Below are positions 14,299 through 23,442 of a stretch of DNA of 60,791 bases, piece by piece. The position numbers and the translations under genes were made by a program. The stretch's first letter is position 1, and each line of letters begins with the position of its first letter. The notes below the pieces were generated by a model. That model was given only the letters and a program-made list of their open reading frames with translations, was not told the origin of the DNA and made no database searches. Origin of the DNA: SVTX01 sp964526505 (GTDB lineage Bacteria; Bacillota; Clostridia; Oscillospirales; CAG-272); the NCBI GenBank assembly GCA_964526505.1, contig CAZGJC010000006.1, forward strand, positions 1 to 60,791. Reading direction: 5' to 3'.

Positions 14299-15702
14299 TT
14301 AAAATTCAAGAAGTTTTTCGATGTAAGATTTAAGTTCAGACACGGGAATTCTCGTCTGTTCCATCGTGTCTCTGTCACGTACCGTAACACAACCGTCAAC
14401 TTCCGAGTCGAAGTCGTAGGTTATGCAAATAGGTGTACCGATTTCGTCCTGACGACGATAACGCTTACCGATTGAACCCGTTTCGTCGAATTCAACGTTA
14501 AAGTACTTGCAAAGTTCGTCGTAAATTTCTCCCGCCTTATCGGAAAGTTTCTTGGAAAGGGGCAATACGGCGGCTTTTACAGGTGCGATTGCAGGGTGGA
14601 AATGCATAACCGTACGCACGTCTCCCTTAGCCTCGTCTATAACTTCCTCGTCGTATGCATCGCAAAGAAGTGCCAAAACGCTTCTTTCAACGCCGAGAGA
14701 CGGCTCGATAACGTAAGGAATATAGTGTTCGCCCGTTTCTTGGTCGAAATATGTCAAATCCTTGCCCGAAGTATTCTGATGCTGTGTAAGGTCATAATCG
14801 GTTCTGTCCGCAACACCCCAAAGTTCACCCCAACCGAACGGGAATAAGAACTCAAAGTCGGTAGTTGCTTTGGAATAGAAGCAAAGTTCTTCCGGATCGT
14901 GGTCACGGAGACGGAGATTCTCGTCTTTGAGACCAATCGAAAGAAGCCAATTGTGGCAGAAACTTCTCCAATATTCAAACCATTCAAGATCCGTACCGGG
15001 TTTGCAGAAAAATTCAAGTTCCATCTGTTCAAATTCACGCACACGGAAAATAAAGTTTCCGGGAGTTATCTCGTTACGGAACGATTTTCCTATCTGACCT
15101 ATACCGAAAGGAAGTTTTTTACGTGTGGTTCTCTGTACGTTGACAAAGTTTGTAAAAATTCCCTGTGCGGTTTCGGGACGAAGATATACCGTGTTCTTTG
15201 CGTCCTCGGTAACTCCTTGGAACGTTTTAAACATAAGGTTAAACTGACGAATATCCGTGAAATTGTGCTTTCCGCAAGTGGGACAAGGAATATTGTGTTC
15301 CTCAACGAAATCTTTCATCTCCGCCTGTGTGAATGCGTCAATGGGTTTTGAAAGTTCAAAGGAATTTTCGGCACACCAATCCTCTATTATCTTGTCTGCA
15401 CGGAATCTCTCGTGACACTCACGGCAGTCCATAAGAGGATCCGAAAATCCGGCAAGGTGACCCGATGCCACCCAAGTTTGAGGATTCATAAGAATGGCGG
15501 CGTCAAGACCTACGTTATATTTGTTTTCCTGAACGAATTTCTTCCACCATGCACGCTTTACGTTGTTTTTAAGTTCAACGCCGAGAGGACCGTAATCCCA
15601 TGTATTTGCAAGTCCGCCGTAAATCTCGGAGCCGGGGAATATAAAGCCCCTCGTCTTCGAAAGGGCAACTATCTTGTCCATTGTCTTTTCCGTATTTTTC
15701 AT
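14299..15702 (-). CDS. glyS: Glycyl-tRNA synthetase, single-chain class II type
   Basis: 467 residues, the size of the dimeric alpha2 enzyme (also named glyQS), which charges tRNA-Gly in the cytoplasm. Seen are the N-terminal SKTRGFIFPGSEIYGGLANT, a zinc-type cysteine set (CREC and CPTC), class II motif 2 (FRNEITPGNFIFRVREFEQM), motif 3 (EPSLGVERSVLALL) and the C-terminal anticodon-binding domain from about residue 370. The promoter starts the transcript only about 55 bases upstream, too short for a T-box. It heads a transcript with the DUF554 gene and perhaps the LRR gene. Confidence 0.97.
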   Translation of the reverse strand: MKNTEKTMDKIVALSKTRGFIFPGSEIYGGLANTWDYGPLGVELKNNVKRAWWKKFVQENKYNVGLDAAILMNPQTWVASGHLAGFSDPLMDCRECHERFRADKIIEDWCAENSFELSKPIDAFTQAEMKDFVEEHNIPCPTCGKHNFTDIRQFNLMFKTFQGVTEDAKNTVYLRPETAQGIFTNFVNVQRTTRKKLPFGIGQIGKSFRNEITPGNFIFRVREFEQMELEFFCKPGTDLEWFEYWRSFCHNWLLSIGLKDENLRLRDHDPEELCFYSKATTDFEFLFPFGWGELWGVADRTDYDLTQHQNTSGKDLTYFDQETGEHYIPYVIEPSLGVERSVLALLCDAYDEEVIDEAKGDVRTVMHFHPAIAPVKAAVLPLSKKLSDKAGEIYDELCKYFNVEFDETGSIGKRYRRQDEIGTPICITYDFDSEVDGCVTVRDRDTMEQTRIPVSELKSYIEKLLEF

Positions 15703-15763
15703 ATATCAAACCTCCGCAAGTCAAACTTTTTGACCTTTATAGAAAATATCAATCTATCTACAT

Positions 15764-15792
15764 ATTTTATCACATTATATATTAAATGTCAA
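15764..15792 (-). promoter_or_regulatory. Sigma-A promoter of glyS
   Basis: Minus strand: TTGACA (complement of 15787-15792) and TAAAAT (complement of 15764-15769) with 17 bases between. A small inverted repeat GTCAAA/TTTGAC (15720-15734) lies in the short leader. Confidence 0.85.
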
Positions 15793-15913
15793 GTGCTTTT
15801 TATGCCTCTGCGGCCACTCGAAATTTGTAAATATTTTGTTTGTTTTTCTACAATTTGTTTATTGTTTACACTTCTTGAATTTTGTTAAAATTTATTGTGC
15901 GATACGCAACCGC

Positions 15914-15942
15914 TTGACACATAATTTCAAATATAGTATAAT
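15914..15942 (+). promoter_or_regulatory. Sigma-A promoter of the DUF1538-PII operon
   Basis: TTGACA (15914-15919) and TATAAT (15937-15942) with 17 bases between; consensus. It is divergent to the glyS promoter about 120 bases away. Confidence 0.88.
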
Positions 15943-15974
15943 AAAGTATACAAAACCATAAGGGAAAGGTGAAA

Positions 15975-17573
15975 ATGAAGAACAGAAAAACAGTAATTCT
16001 TGAAAAGGTCAAAGAATCCTGCTCGTCGGTCCTTCCGATAGCCCTGACAGTAATCATTCTGTCGCTGACCATTTGCCCGTTGCCCAACGATATATTCATG
16101 GCGTTCATCATCGGCTCGTGTTTGCTCGTTGTAGGTCTCGGACTTTTTTCGCTCGGAGCGGAAATGTCAATGTCTAAAATAGGCAGCCACATAGGTTCAA
16201 ACTTAACAAAATCACGTAAAATTCCGATAATCGCAGTAATATCGCTAATCGTCGGTATACTCATCACGGTATCCGAACCCGATTTGCACGTGCTTGCAGG
16301 ATATACACCCATAAAAATGCAATTCATCGTAGCCGTCGCCGTGGGACTCGGCGTCATGCTCGTCATTGCCGTGTTGAGAATTATATTCAACGTTAAAATA
16401 AAGTATATACTTGCCGTAGGTTACACAATTATACTTCTGCTTTCGTTTTTTGTAAAAGACGATATTCTTGCCATAGCATACGATGCAGGAGGCGTCACCA
16501 CTGGTGCCATGTCGGTACCGTTCGTTATGTCCATAGGTGCAGGTATCGCCGCCATGTCCGACCAAAAATCAGGCGAAGATTCCACGTTCGGACTCATGGC
16601 GATCTGCTCAATAGGTCCTATAATATCCGTGCTTACCATGGGACTCATGGGAATAAACGGTATAGAATACGGCGGAGGTCACTCCCTGCCGAGTTTCGAT
16701 ACGTCAAGAGAAATGGGAGTGTCCTTCCTTTCGGCAATTCCCAAATATATGGGCGACGTTCTTATGGGACTTCTTCCCATACTTGTATTCTTTTTGATAT
16801 TCCAGCACTTCACCGAAAAGGTTCATAAAAACGAAATGTTCAAAATCGGCGTGGGAGCGATATATACGTTTGTCGGCGTAGTTCTCTTCCTCGTCGGTGC
16901 AAACGTAGGATTTATGCCCGTCGGAAGTTACGTCGGCGAGGCGATAGCACAAAGTAATATCTCTTGGATAATTATCCCCATCGGTATGTTGCTCGGATTT
17001 TTTACAATTTACGCAGAGCCGGCAGTCGGCGTTCTCGAAAAACAAGTTGAGGACGCAACTCAGGGAAGTATACCGAAAAAACTTTTGCCCTTGATGATGG
17101 CAATCGGCGTTGCGGTTTCGGCAGGTATAGCAATGCTCCGTTCCCTGACGGGCGTTCCCCTGCTACCTTTCCTCGTAGTCGGATATGCGGTTGCGATTAT
17201 ACTTACGTTCTTTACCCCGTCCATATTCACGTCTCTTGCATTTGACGGAGGCGGAGTTGCGTCGGGCGTTATGACAGCAACGTTCCTTCTTCCTCTCGCA
17301 ATCGGAGTTTGTACCGCAACCGGAGCCGACGGATCGGATATTATGACCAACGCATTCGGCACAATCGCACTTGTCGCCATGACACCTACCATATCAATTC
17401 AGATAATGGGTATCATTTATAAGCACCGTGCAGACGTTGTTTCCGATACTGACCTTGACGCACAAATAGTTCTTGACGACTCGCTCGGAATCGTCGAACT
17501 TGAAAACACCGCCACCACACCCGTGGCAACAGACGTTGAAATCATAGAATTTGACGTTGAACGCTACCTCTGA
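15975..17573 (+). CDS. DUF1538 family membrane protein, duplicated
   Basis: 532 residues from the ATG at 15975, preceded by AGGGAAAGG; a GTG two codons upstream overlaps that site. There are about twelve or more membrane segments in two homologous halves. Each half has the DUF1538 signature: AYDAGGVTTGAMSVPFVMS near residue 170 and AFDGGGVASGVMTATFLLPL near residue 430; each half also repeats the motif EP (SEPDLHVLA, AEPAVGVLE). The family is regarded as a permease of unknown substrate. The next gene encodes a PII-like protein, suggesting that this transporter is gated by a signal protein as AmtB is by GlnK. That parallel is inference. Confidence 0.88.
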   Translation: MKNRKTVILEKVKESCSSVLPIALTVIILSLTICPLPNDIFMAFIIGSCLLVVGLGLFSLGAEMSMSKIGSHIGSNLTKSRKIPIIAVISLIVGILITVSEPDLHVLAGYTPIKMQFIVAVAVGLGVMLVIAVLRIIFNVKIKYILAVGYTIILLLSFFVKDDILAIAYDAGGVTTGAMSVPFVMSIGAGIAAMSDQKSGEDSTFGLMAICSIGPIISVLTMGLMGINGIEYGGGHSLPSFDTSREMGVSFLSAIPKYMGDVLMGLLPILVFFLIFQHFTEKVHKNEMFKIGVGAIYTFVGVVLFLVGANVGFMPVGSYVGEAIAQSNISWIIIPIGMLLGFFTIYAEPAVGVLEKQVEDATQGSIPKKLLPLMMAIGVAVSAGIAMLRSLTGVPLLPFLVVGYAVAIILTFFTPSIFTSLAFDGGGVASGVMTATFLLPLAIGVCTATGADGSDIMTNAFGTIALVAMTPTISIQIMGIIYKHRADVVSDTDLDAQIVLDDSLGIVELENTATTPVATDVEIIEFDVERYL

Positions 17574-17588
17574 TAAAAGGAGACTTGT

Positions 17589-18275
17589 ATGCAAAACTTA
17601 TATCTTCTTATGACAATTATAAAAAAAGACGATGGTGCGGAATTTTTGGACTTTTTCCTTAAAAATAACGCAGTTCCCGTGTACAGCACACTGTGCGATG
17701 GAACCACGTCGTCCGACACACTTGATATTCTCGGCATAGAAAAAAGCGAAAAGGTGCTGATGCAGTCGATAGTCACCGAAAACCACTCAAACCGCCTTCA
17801 CGAAGGGTTGACGTTTGATATGAATATAGACCTGCCGAACCGTGGCATTGCATTCTCCGTTCCTCTTTCAAGCATTGCGTCAAGAACTCTTCTTGATAAA
17901 ATAGAAAGCCACGAAATCGAGGGTGAGACCGCAAACAACATAAAGTTTGATTATGAAAGGAAACACAATATGGAACTGATATACGCTATATGCCCCAAAG
18001 GAAACAGTGCCGAAGTAATGAAATCCGCTCGCACAGCAGGTGCAACGGGTGGCACTATAATCAAAGCCAAAGGAACCGCACGTGAGGGCGTAGACGCATT
18101 TTTCGGAATGTCGATATCCAACGAAAAAGAAATAATTCTCATAGTTGCGAAAAAAGACGACAGAACACCTATTATGCAGGCAATATCGTCTTATAAATCC
18201 CCCGAGGGAATAGGAGCGATAGCATTCTCACTTCCCCTCTCCGACGTATCGGGGCTTCGCCTTGTAAGAGAATAA
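17589..18275 (+). CDS. Tandem PII-like signal protein
   Basis: 228 residues made of two PII-like halves. The first (about 1-110) starts MQNLYLLMTIIKKDDGAEFL and contains EKVLMQSIV and a FSVPLSSIAS end. The second (about 128-229) starts MELIYAICPKGNSAEVMKSA, has the PII-like ARTAGATGGTIIKAKGTARE, then EKEIILIVAKKDDRTPIMQAI and ends FSLPLSDVSGL. Only the second half keeps the GATGGTxIxA segment next to the usual T-loop site. No uridylylation tyrosine context was recognised. The start is 15 bases after the DUF1538 gene with GGAGA upstream, so it is the likely cytoplasmic regulator of that protein. Confidence 0.82.
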   Translation: MQNLYLLMTIIKKDDGAEFLDFFLKNNAVPVYSTLCDGTTSSDTLDILGIEKSEKVLMQSIVTENHSNRLHEGLTFDMNIDLPNRGIAFSVPLSSIASRTLLDKIESHEIEGETANNIKFDYERKHNMELIYAICPKGNSAEVMKSARTAGATGGTIIKAKGTAREGVDAFFGMSISNEKEIILIVAKKDDRTPIMQAISSYKSPEGIGAIAFSLPLSDVSGLRLVRE

Positions 18276-18295
18276 AAATAAATAACGTAAATCCA

Positions 18296-18328
18296 AAAGA
18301 GAGAGCGAAAAAATTCGCTCTCTCTTTA
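18296..18328. terminator. Bidirectional terminator
   Basis: AAAGAGAGAGCGAA pairs with TTCGCTCTCTCTTT around a short A-rich loop. It lies between the convergent PII-like gene and the 86-residue gene and can serve both. Confidence 0.85.
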
Positions 18329-18330
18329 CT

Positions 18331-18591
18331 TTATAATTTAATTTCCGAAATTTCAATTGACTCTATTGCACTGAGTGTGGCACGTCCGTTTTTCGACACA
18401 CTCAAAACCGCTTGATTTGTGCCGATTATCATAGGCTCACGCCTCTCTGTACCTATTCCGAAAGGCTTTCCTCTGACAACAAACTTGTCTCCGTCAACCG
18501 TAAGTTCCGTCTTTCCGCTAAGAGGTGAATATCTGTACTCAACCTCATAACTTCCGTCCTCAAAAATCGCTTTCCATTTTTGACGTATCAT
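18331..18591 (-). CDS. Small protein of unknown function
   Basis: 86 residues, no signal peptide and no membrane segment. It reads as a compact beta-rich protein (MIRQKWKAIFEDGSYEVEYR, then SGKTELTVDGDKFVVRGKPF). The ATG has AGGAGA 6 bases upstream, which supports expression. It starts 21 bases after the end of the large lipoprotein gene and before a terminator, so it is probably the last gene of that transcript. No family was recognised. Confidence 0.7.
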   Translation of the reverse strand: MIRQKWKAIFEDGSYEVEYRYSPLSGKTELTVDGDKFVVRGKPFGIGTERREPMIIGTNQAVLSVSKNGRATLSAIESIEISEIKL

Positions 18592-18612
18592 AATAAGTCT
18601 CCTGCCTTTTTA

Positions 18613-21444
18613 CTAATTTTCGGGAATATGCTCTATTGAAGAATTGCTTGCAAAGTCTCTGTATTGACTAAACGTGCTTTCAATTTGGCTTATGCTTCCC
18701 GTTGTCATAATATATGAGTATTCAACAGCCTGATACGAAACCACTTTAAACCGAGAGTTGGGTGCTATATATGAACAACCGAACGAGTAAGGATTTTTCG
18801 TGGGTCCGAAGCCTTGAACCACAGTGCCCGCCTCTGCTCCGTGATTTCTCGGATTGTCGTCATAACCGCAACGACCTGCCAGTATACCACCGGCATTCGG
18901 TGTATAAAGTCCTATGCCGAAAGTTCCATCCGAGTTTGTAAATGCACTCCATACGTAGTCTGTTTTGTTGTACATCTTTGCAAATCTGTTTGTATCCTTA
19001 ACACCCCAGAAATACAGATTACTGTCTTTGTACGGTGTTCCCCAAGGGTTGGATTCATTGGCATAATAGAACGTATCCAGATATCCTACCGTGTAGAACG
19101 CAGGCAACTCCTGATATGCTTCGGGATTGTTGTAGCCCGAATAGTCCACAAACCTGTTCCACACGTCAATTCTGTCTGTGTACAGCGTGTATACGTTCTC
19201 CATATAACTTGCCGTTATTTTTCCGTCTTGTCCCCAGTCCTGAGGTTGTGCTTTTATGTATACCGAGTAATCTTCAACCACTATATCAATAATCCTGCTG
19301 TGGTTTCCGTGAACGTCACCGCCTTGAACCGGATTATATCGCCACTTAGTGCCATTGTATTCGCCGGAAGTATATCCCGATCCGTCATCACCATATGTTC
19401 CGTAATAAGACTGTTGAACAAGTCTGCCCGCATCGTACAAGTTGATGAGATTGTACAAATCCGAAATGCCGTCTTGTCTGTCCTCGATGTAGCAAATTCC
19501 GCCACCCCACGCAAGTTTTATGCCGAGCCTGTATCTGGAATTTTGCAAAAACTTGATGTTGCTGTTGTAAACTGTGTATTTTTCCACTTCAACGTTGCAA
19601 AGCAGGAAATTCGTGTTTCCACCGTTTGCGGAATAAAATTCAATCTTCGAAAGATTTCCCGCCATAACGCCGTCAAGATAACTCTTTGTCAAACACGTAA
19701 AAGTTGTTCCCGCATCAGACGCTTCAAGATAAACGGTGTCTGTGATGCTTTCACCGTTTTCCGTATACGTCAGCACCGCTTTTATGGGTTGCGTGGATAC
19801 GTAGCGAAGTTTAAATCTGTTAAATTCTCCGCTGAAATTACCGTCAAACGTTACCGTGTGTGCCACACTGCCCGAAAACGTAAATATGTTGTTGCCGAAA
19901 CTTCCGCCCGTGTACATGTATGTAAGACCAAGCCCCGTCTCAACCGAAGAACCGCTGACAGTTGCTTGCGTGTTTGACGGAGAACTCTTGTCGGGTTGAG
20001 CCTCAACAACCGCTCCGTCGGGCTTTTCTTCTGCGTCAAATCCGCCGGTTACTTTGACGTTCATTGATTTCATAACTACAACCGTTCCGTTGTCAAGTTG
20101 AGCCACAAAATAAACTGTATGTTCACCGTCTGACAGTAACGTGGCGTCTGCGGATATGTTAAATCTCTTGGCATATTGTCCGCCTGCCGCCAAAACTCCC
20201 CCTTCCGCCACAGACATATAATCGTTGTAACTCAAAATATCCTCAATACCACCGTCGTCAATGATATATCCGAATCTCTTTATGGACGTTGTAAATCCGA
20301 TCCAACCGCTCAGTTTTATAACGTCTCCGCATACAACGTCATAACAGTCGGCATAATTTCCGACGTCCTCGCCGCTGATCAAAGTATAATCAAACGAATG
20401 TAATTTGTAACCCGAATACTTCGACCATAAAATTCCCGGCAAATCGGGAGTCGTAGGAGTTTCTTCGTGAGTTACGTTTACGTTTTCAAAACGACACATT
20501 TGCAAAACGCTCTCGTCTGCGTCGTCAATCACCGCTCCGATTATTATTTTGTCAATCGTCCTTCCACGATAGTCCGACAAATCAATCTGCATATCCTTAA
20601 ATTTTGAGTTGTCTTTTTTGTCTCCCTTGTCAACGCCGTAGTCGGACATTGTATTTATCTCGTATGCCATAAGACTGGAATACGTAACGTTCGTACAGTC
20701 AATCCAGTTTTCTCCGTCAAACGAGTAAACGTATTTTTTAACCTCGTGTCCGTGTACAAGTATGTATCCCTCAATGCTTATAGCGTCGTCAAACGTAATG
20801 CCCGTGCAGTCGATACACACGGCAGACCCAAGGGTTCTGTAAGAAATCGCCTTGTAAGAAGTTCCCGTTCCGTTTGCACCGAGACCGTTTATGTACTGTA
20901 CCATCGATGCCCAGTTTATAAATCTTTCGTAACCGCATCTCGAACAGAATTGTGCATTGCCGTCTTCATAACTGTGTCCGAGTTTTGGAATTGTTGTTTG
21001 TTCTTTGGTAATTTTATTGCATTTGATACAATAACTGCCGGCAGTCAATCCCTCCTCGGTGCAGGTTGCCGACTTCCCGGGAATTGTATTTTGATGGATG
21101 TGTTTGCATTCCTTTTCGGTTTCGCCCTCTGTCGGTGCTTCCGTTGGTTCATCCGTAGGTTCTTCTGTCGGCGAATCGTCGGGTTTCTCGGTAATTATCT
21201 CCGTCGGAGCCTCCGTGTCGATATTTGACGTATCGACCTCGCCCGTTGTCTCTTCCTCCGTTTGTGATATGTTCTCCGTTTGTGATATGTTCTCCGTTTC
21301 AAAGTTGCCATGCGTCTCTCCCTCGGAATTGTCGTCTGAGTCGTGACCGCTGTCACACGACGCAAAGGTTAACGTCATAGCCATAATAAGTAGAAAAATA
21401 ATCGTCACCAAAAACGCATTGGATTTTGTTTTCTTGCTTACCAA
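18613..21444 (-). CDS. Large surface lipoprotein, unknown function
   Basis: 943 residues. Lipoprotein signal with lipobox TFASC and Cys30, then a linker of about 80 residues rich in E, T, D and S. Residues about 115-170 hold a Cys/His repeat region, including PGKSATCTEEGLTAGSYCIK and CSRCGYERF, a motif of many Clostridia surface proteins. The rest is beta-rich and aromatic (LYFWGVKDTNRFAKMYNKTD, FGIGLYTPNAGG), as in carbohydrate-active or carbohydrate-binding proteins, but no catalytic family was recognised. It is probably exposed on the cell surface. It has its own promoter, divergent from the TerB cassette. Confidence 0.8.
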   Translation of the reverse strand: MVSKKTKSNAFLVTIIFLLIMAMTLTFASCDSGHDSDDNSEGETHGNFETENISQTENISQTEEETTGEVDTSNIDTEAPTEIITEKPDDSPTEEPTDEPTEAPTEGETEKECKHIHQNTIPGKSATCTEEGLTAGSYCIKCNKITKEQTTIPKLGHSYEDGNAQFCSRCGYERFINWASMVQYINGLGANGTGTSYKAISYRTLGSAVCIDCTGITFDDAISIEGYILVHGHEVKKYVYSFDGENWIDCTNVTYSSLMAYEINTMSDYGVDKGDKKDNSKFKDMQIDLSDYRGRTIDKIIIGAVIDDADESVLQMCRFENVNVTHEETPTTPDLPGILWSKYSGYKLHSFDYTLISGEDVGNYADCYDVVCGDVIKLSGWIGFTTSIKRFGYIIDDGGIEDILSYNDYMSVAEGGVLAAGGQYAKRFNISADATLLSDGEHTVYFVAQLDNGTVVVMKSMNVKVTGGFDAEEKPDGAVVEAQPDKSSPSNTQATVSGSSVETGLGLTYMYTGGSFGNNIFTFSGSVAHTVTFDGNFSGEFNRFKLRYVSTQPIKAVLTYTENGESITDTVYLEASDAGTTFTCLTKSYLDGVMAGNLSKIEFYSANGGNTNFLLCNVEVEKYTVYNSNIKFLQNSRYRLGIKLAWGGGICYIEDRQDGISDLYNLINLYDAGRLVQQSYYGTYGDDGSGYTSGEYNGTKWRYNPVQGGDVHGNHSRIIDIVVEDYSVYIKAQPQDWGQDGKITASYMENVYTLYTDRIDVWNRFVDYSGYNNPEAYQELPAFYTVGYLDTFYYANESNPWGTPYKDSNLYFWGVKDTNRFAKMYNKTDYVWSAFTNSDGTFGIGLYTPNAGGILAGRCGYDDNPRNHGAEAGTVVQGFGPTKNPYSFGCSYIAPNSRFKVVSYQAVEYSYIMTTGSISQIESTFSQYRDFASNSSIEHIPEN

Positions 21445-21482
21445 TTTCGGTACCTCTCTTCTGTGTATTTGCCAATATGTTT

Positions 21483-21511
21483 ATTGTACCATAAAATGCG
21501 GGTTTTGTAAA
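21483..21511 (-). promoter_or_regulatory. Sigma-A-like promoter of the large lipoprotein gene
   Basis: Minus strand: TTTACA (complement of 21506-21511) and TACAAT (complement of 21483-21488) with 17 bases between, 39 bases before the start codon. Confidence 0.6.
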
Positions 21512-21639
21512 GGCAAACCGACCTCAAAATGCACAATTCATCTTTCCCTCACACTCCACTCACATAGACACGCAAAAATAAAAGTCAAATTCGTACGCAA
21601 AAAAGTCGTGCAAACTCTGTCATACCCGACCTTTTGTAT

Positions 21640-21668
21640 TTGACACACACGTTAAAGTGTGCTATAAT
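21640..21668 (+). promoter_or_regulatory. Sigma-A promoter with operator-like palindrome, TerB cassette
   Basis: TTGACA (21640-21645) and TATAAT (21663-21668) with a 17-base spacer. Within the spacer, CACAC and GTGTG (about 21646-21661) form an inverted repeat around GTTAAA. A site in the spacer is a common place for repressor binding. The three-gene cassette that follows has no other evident promoter. Confidence 0.8.
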
Positions 21669-21706
21669 ATAGTATTACAGAAAAAACGGTATGGGGGTGA
21701 TTTTCA

Positions 21707-23440
21707 GTGCCGAGAGACACAGATAAAATGGACAGCGATTCATTTTGGGATTTGTCCGCAGATATAAAACCATCCGCAATAAATTCCATGCCGAAAGCAC
21801 GGCATACTGCCGACGTGAAGACAAGTGAAATCGAATTCGGAGGAAATCCGCAATCTGAAAATCAATATCCCGACGTCCCCGTCCCGAATTTGCGTAAAAA
21901 TTTCGAAATAAGCCCACAAAAAAATCCCGACAGAAAATTACTTTTCGAATATAAACCGCAAAACCCGCTTGTAACTTCGGTGCAAGTCTTTACCGATAAA
22001 AATTCGAACGGCATTTTCTCAAAGGATAACCTTTTTTTGCGAGAACGTTCCGCATTGATTGATAAAAAAGGAACAGAAGTTCCGCACACACCGTTTTATT
22101 CAATCTCCCCGAGATATTCTCAAATGACACGAAAACAACTCGCTTATTACCTGTGGTGGCGTGAAAACGTTCGTCACGGCATCTGGCTTGAATGTGACGT
22201 GTCTTACGTGTTGCTCTACGCCCACGAACTTATAGTATCGGATGATGAGGACCCCGATGAAGTTTTGAGAAAACTCTGTAAACTCTATAAAACCGAGGTG
22301 AGGGGCAAGCGTGCGTCGAACTACGGCATAGGTAACCTGATTTGCGATTATTGCCTGCTCCGTAATTTACACCTGCCGGAGGAATATCTCGGCGAAGAAT
22401 TTTCCAAATTTTTGGCATATTCCGGCATGCCCGAATTTTTCGTGGATATATCCGATAGAACCAATCCGTCGCTTTACGGCAGAATTATCGTCGCCGTGTC
22501 GGTTTATAATCACAGAAAAAGCAAATATTACAGCGAAAATCCTCAACTTTTCGAAAAACATATGCACGGTGTTATAGAAAAAATATTTACAGACGATAAG
22601 GCTTTTGCCGAATTGTCCTCTTTTTCAAAATCCGCTTACGGTGAGGTAATCGTAAGCAAAAAACCATTTTTCGGCATATCGGGAATAACTTCAAAGCAGG
22701 CACGTATAAAGGTAACGTACTATCCCCTGACGATGTTGCAGTCAATCATTACCGACGCATTGCGGTATACGGAAAACAAAATCCGTGAACATATGGGAAT
22801 AAAATCCAAACTCAATATAACAACAATCAATCCCGAAATCAAACGTGCAATAGACGAATACACAACAGAATTCTGTCCGCCCGCACAGCGTAGCCGTGCA
22901 TCCGTTATCGCAGAAAAAAAACAGGAAGAAAAATACGCCGAATTCTACGATACACCGAAAGTTCAACTTTCAACCGAAAAGGCACGCCAAATAGAACTTA
23001 ATTCTTGGAATACCACAAAAAAACTCGTCGAAGCGTTTTCCGACAGTGAAACGCTTGACAAATCGGAAGATAATGCAGTTTCCGATATTGAATATATCTC
23101 TCCGTTGCAAACGTCGGTTAAAACTCCCGTCGAAAGCACACCTGCTCAATCGGTAACACAGCAGAATTTCCTTTCAGACTCATCTGCGGATAAAGAAACT
23201 TCACCGTCCGAACAAATTATGCACAACTCGGGCGAGTTTGCATCGTTTATAAATCTGTGCCTGCACGCAAACGTCGCAGAACAACGTAAGTTTGCAAAAG
23301 AAAAACTTATAACGCCGGACGAAATAGCGGAAAAAATCAACGAACAAGCACTCAATATCATCGGCGACGTTTTGCTTGAAGAAACCGAAAACGGATACGA
23401 AATTATAGAAGATTACAGAAATTTATTTGAGGAGCGGTAA
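21707..23440 (+). CDS. TerB-N/TerB-C domain protein
   Basis: 577 residues; GTG start with GGGGGTGA about 9 bases upstream. Residues about 125-330 match the TerB-N domain: FYSISPRYSQMTRKQLAYYL, WWRENVRHGIWLECDVSYVL, LLYAHELI and YCLLRNLHLPEEYL. The last 75 residues match TerB-C, ending PDEIAEKINEQALNIIGDVL and GYEIIEDYRNLF. Between them is a polar linker. TerB domains are named after tellurite resistance but occur widely in stress and DNA-processing gene clusters. The protein is followed 2 bases later by an ATPase and then a helicase, so it is probably the scaffold or sensor of a three-protein complex. Confidence 0.85.
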   Translation: MPRDTDKMDSDSFWDLSADIKPSAINSMPKARHTADVKTSEIEFGGNPQSENQYPDVPVPNLRKNFEISPQKNPDRKLLFEYKPQNPLVTSVQVFTDKNSNGIFSKDNLFLRERSALIDKKGTEVPHTPFYSISPRYSQMTRKQLAYYLWWRENVRHGIWLECDVSYVLLYAHELIVSDDEDPDEVLRKLCKLYKTEVRGKRASNYGIGNLICDYCLLRNLHLPEEYLGEEFSKFLAYSGMPEFFVDISDRTNPSLYGRIIVAVSVYNHRKSKYYSENPQLFEKHMHGVIEKIFTDDKAFAELSSFSKSAYGEVIVSKKPFFGISGITSKQARIKVTYYPLTMLQSIITDALRYTENKIREHMGIKSKLNITTINPEIKRAIDEYTTEFCPPAQRSRASVIAEKKQEEKYAEFYDTPKVQLSTEKARQIELNSWNTTKKLVEAFSDSETLDKSEDNAVSDIEYISPLQTSVKTPVESTPAQSVTQQNFLSDSSADKETSPSEQIMHNSGEFASFINLCLHANVAEQRKFAKEKLITPDEIAEKINEQALNIIGDVLLEETENGYEIIEDYRNLFEER

Positions 23441-23442
23441 AA

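Noticed and set aside
15703..15800. T-box riboswitch upstream of glyS
   Set aside because: The consensus promoter leaves a leader of only about 55 bases. A T-box needs far more, and no T-box motif or terminator was seen. The same holds for proS.
18814..19977. 387-residue open frame opposite the large lipoprotein
   Set aside because: The lipoprotein has a signal peptide, lipobox and coherent composition; the opposite frame has none of these.
21707..23440. Tellurite resistance function for the TerB protein
   Set aside because: TerB-N/TerB-C proteins share only the name-giving domain. No terC, terD or terZ is nearby, and the coupled ATPase and helicase point to nucleic acid work.
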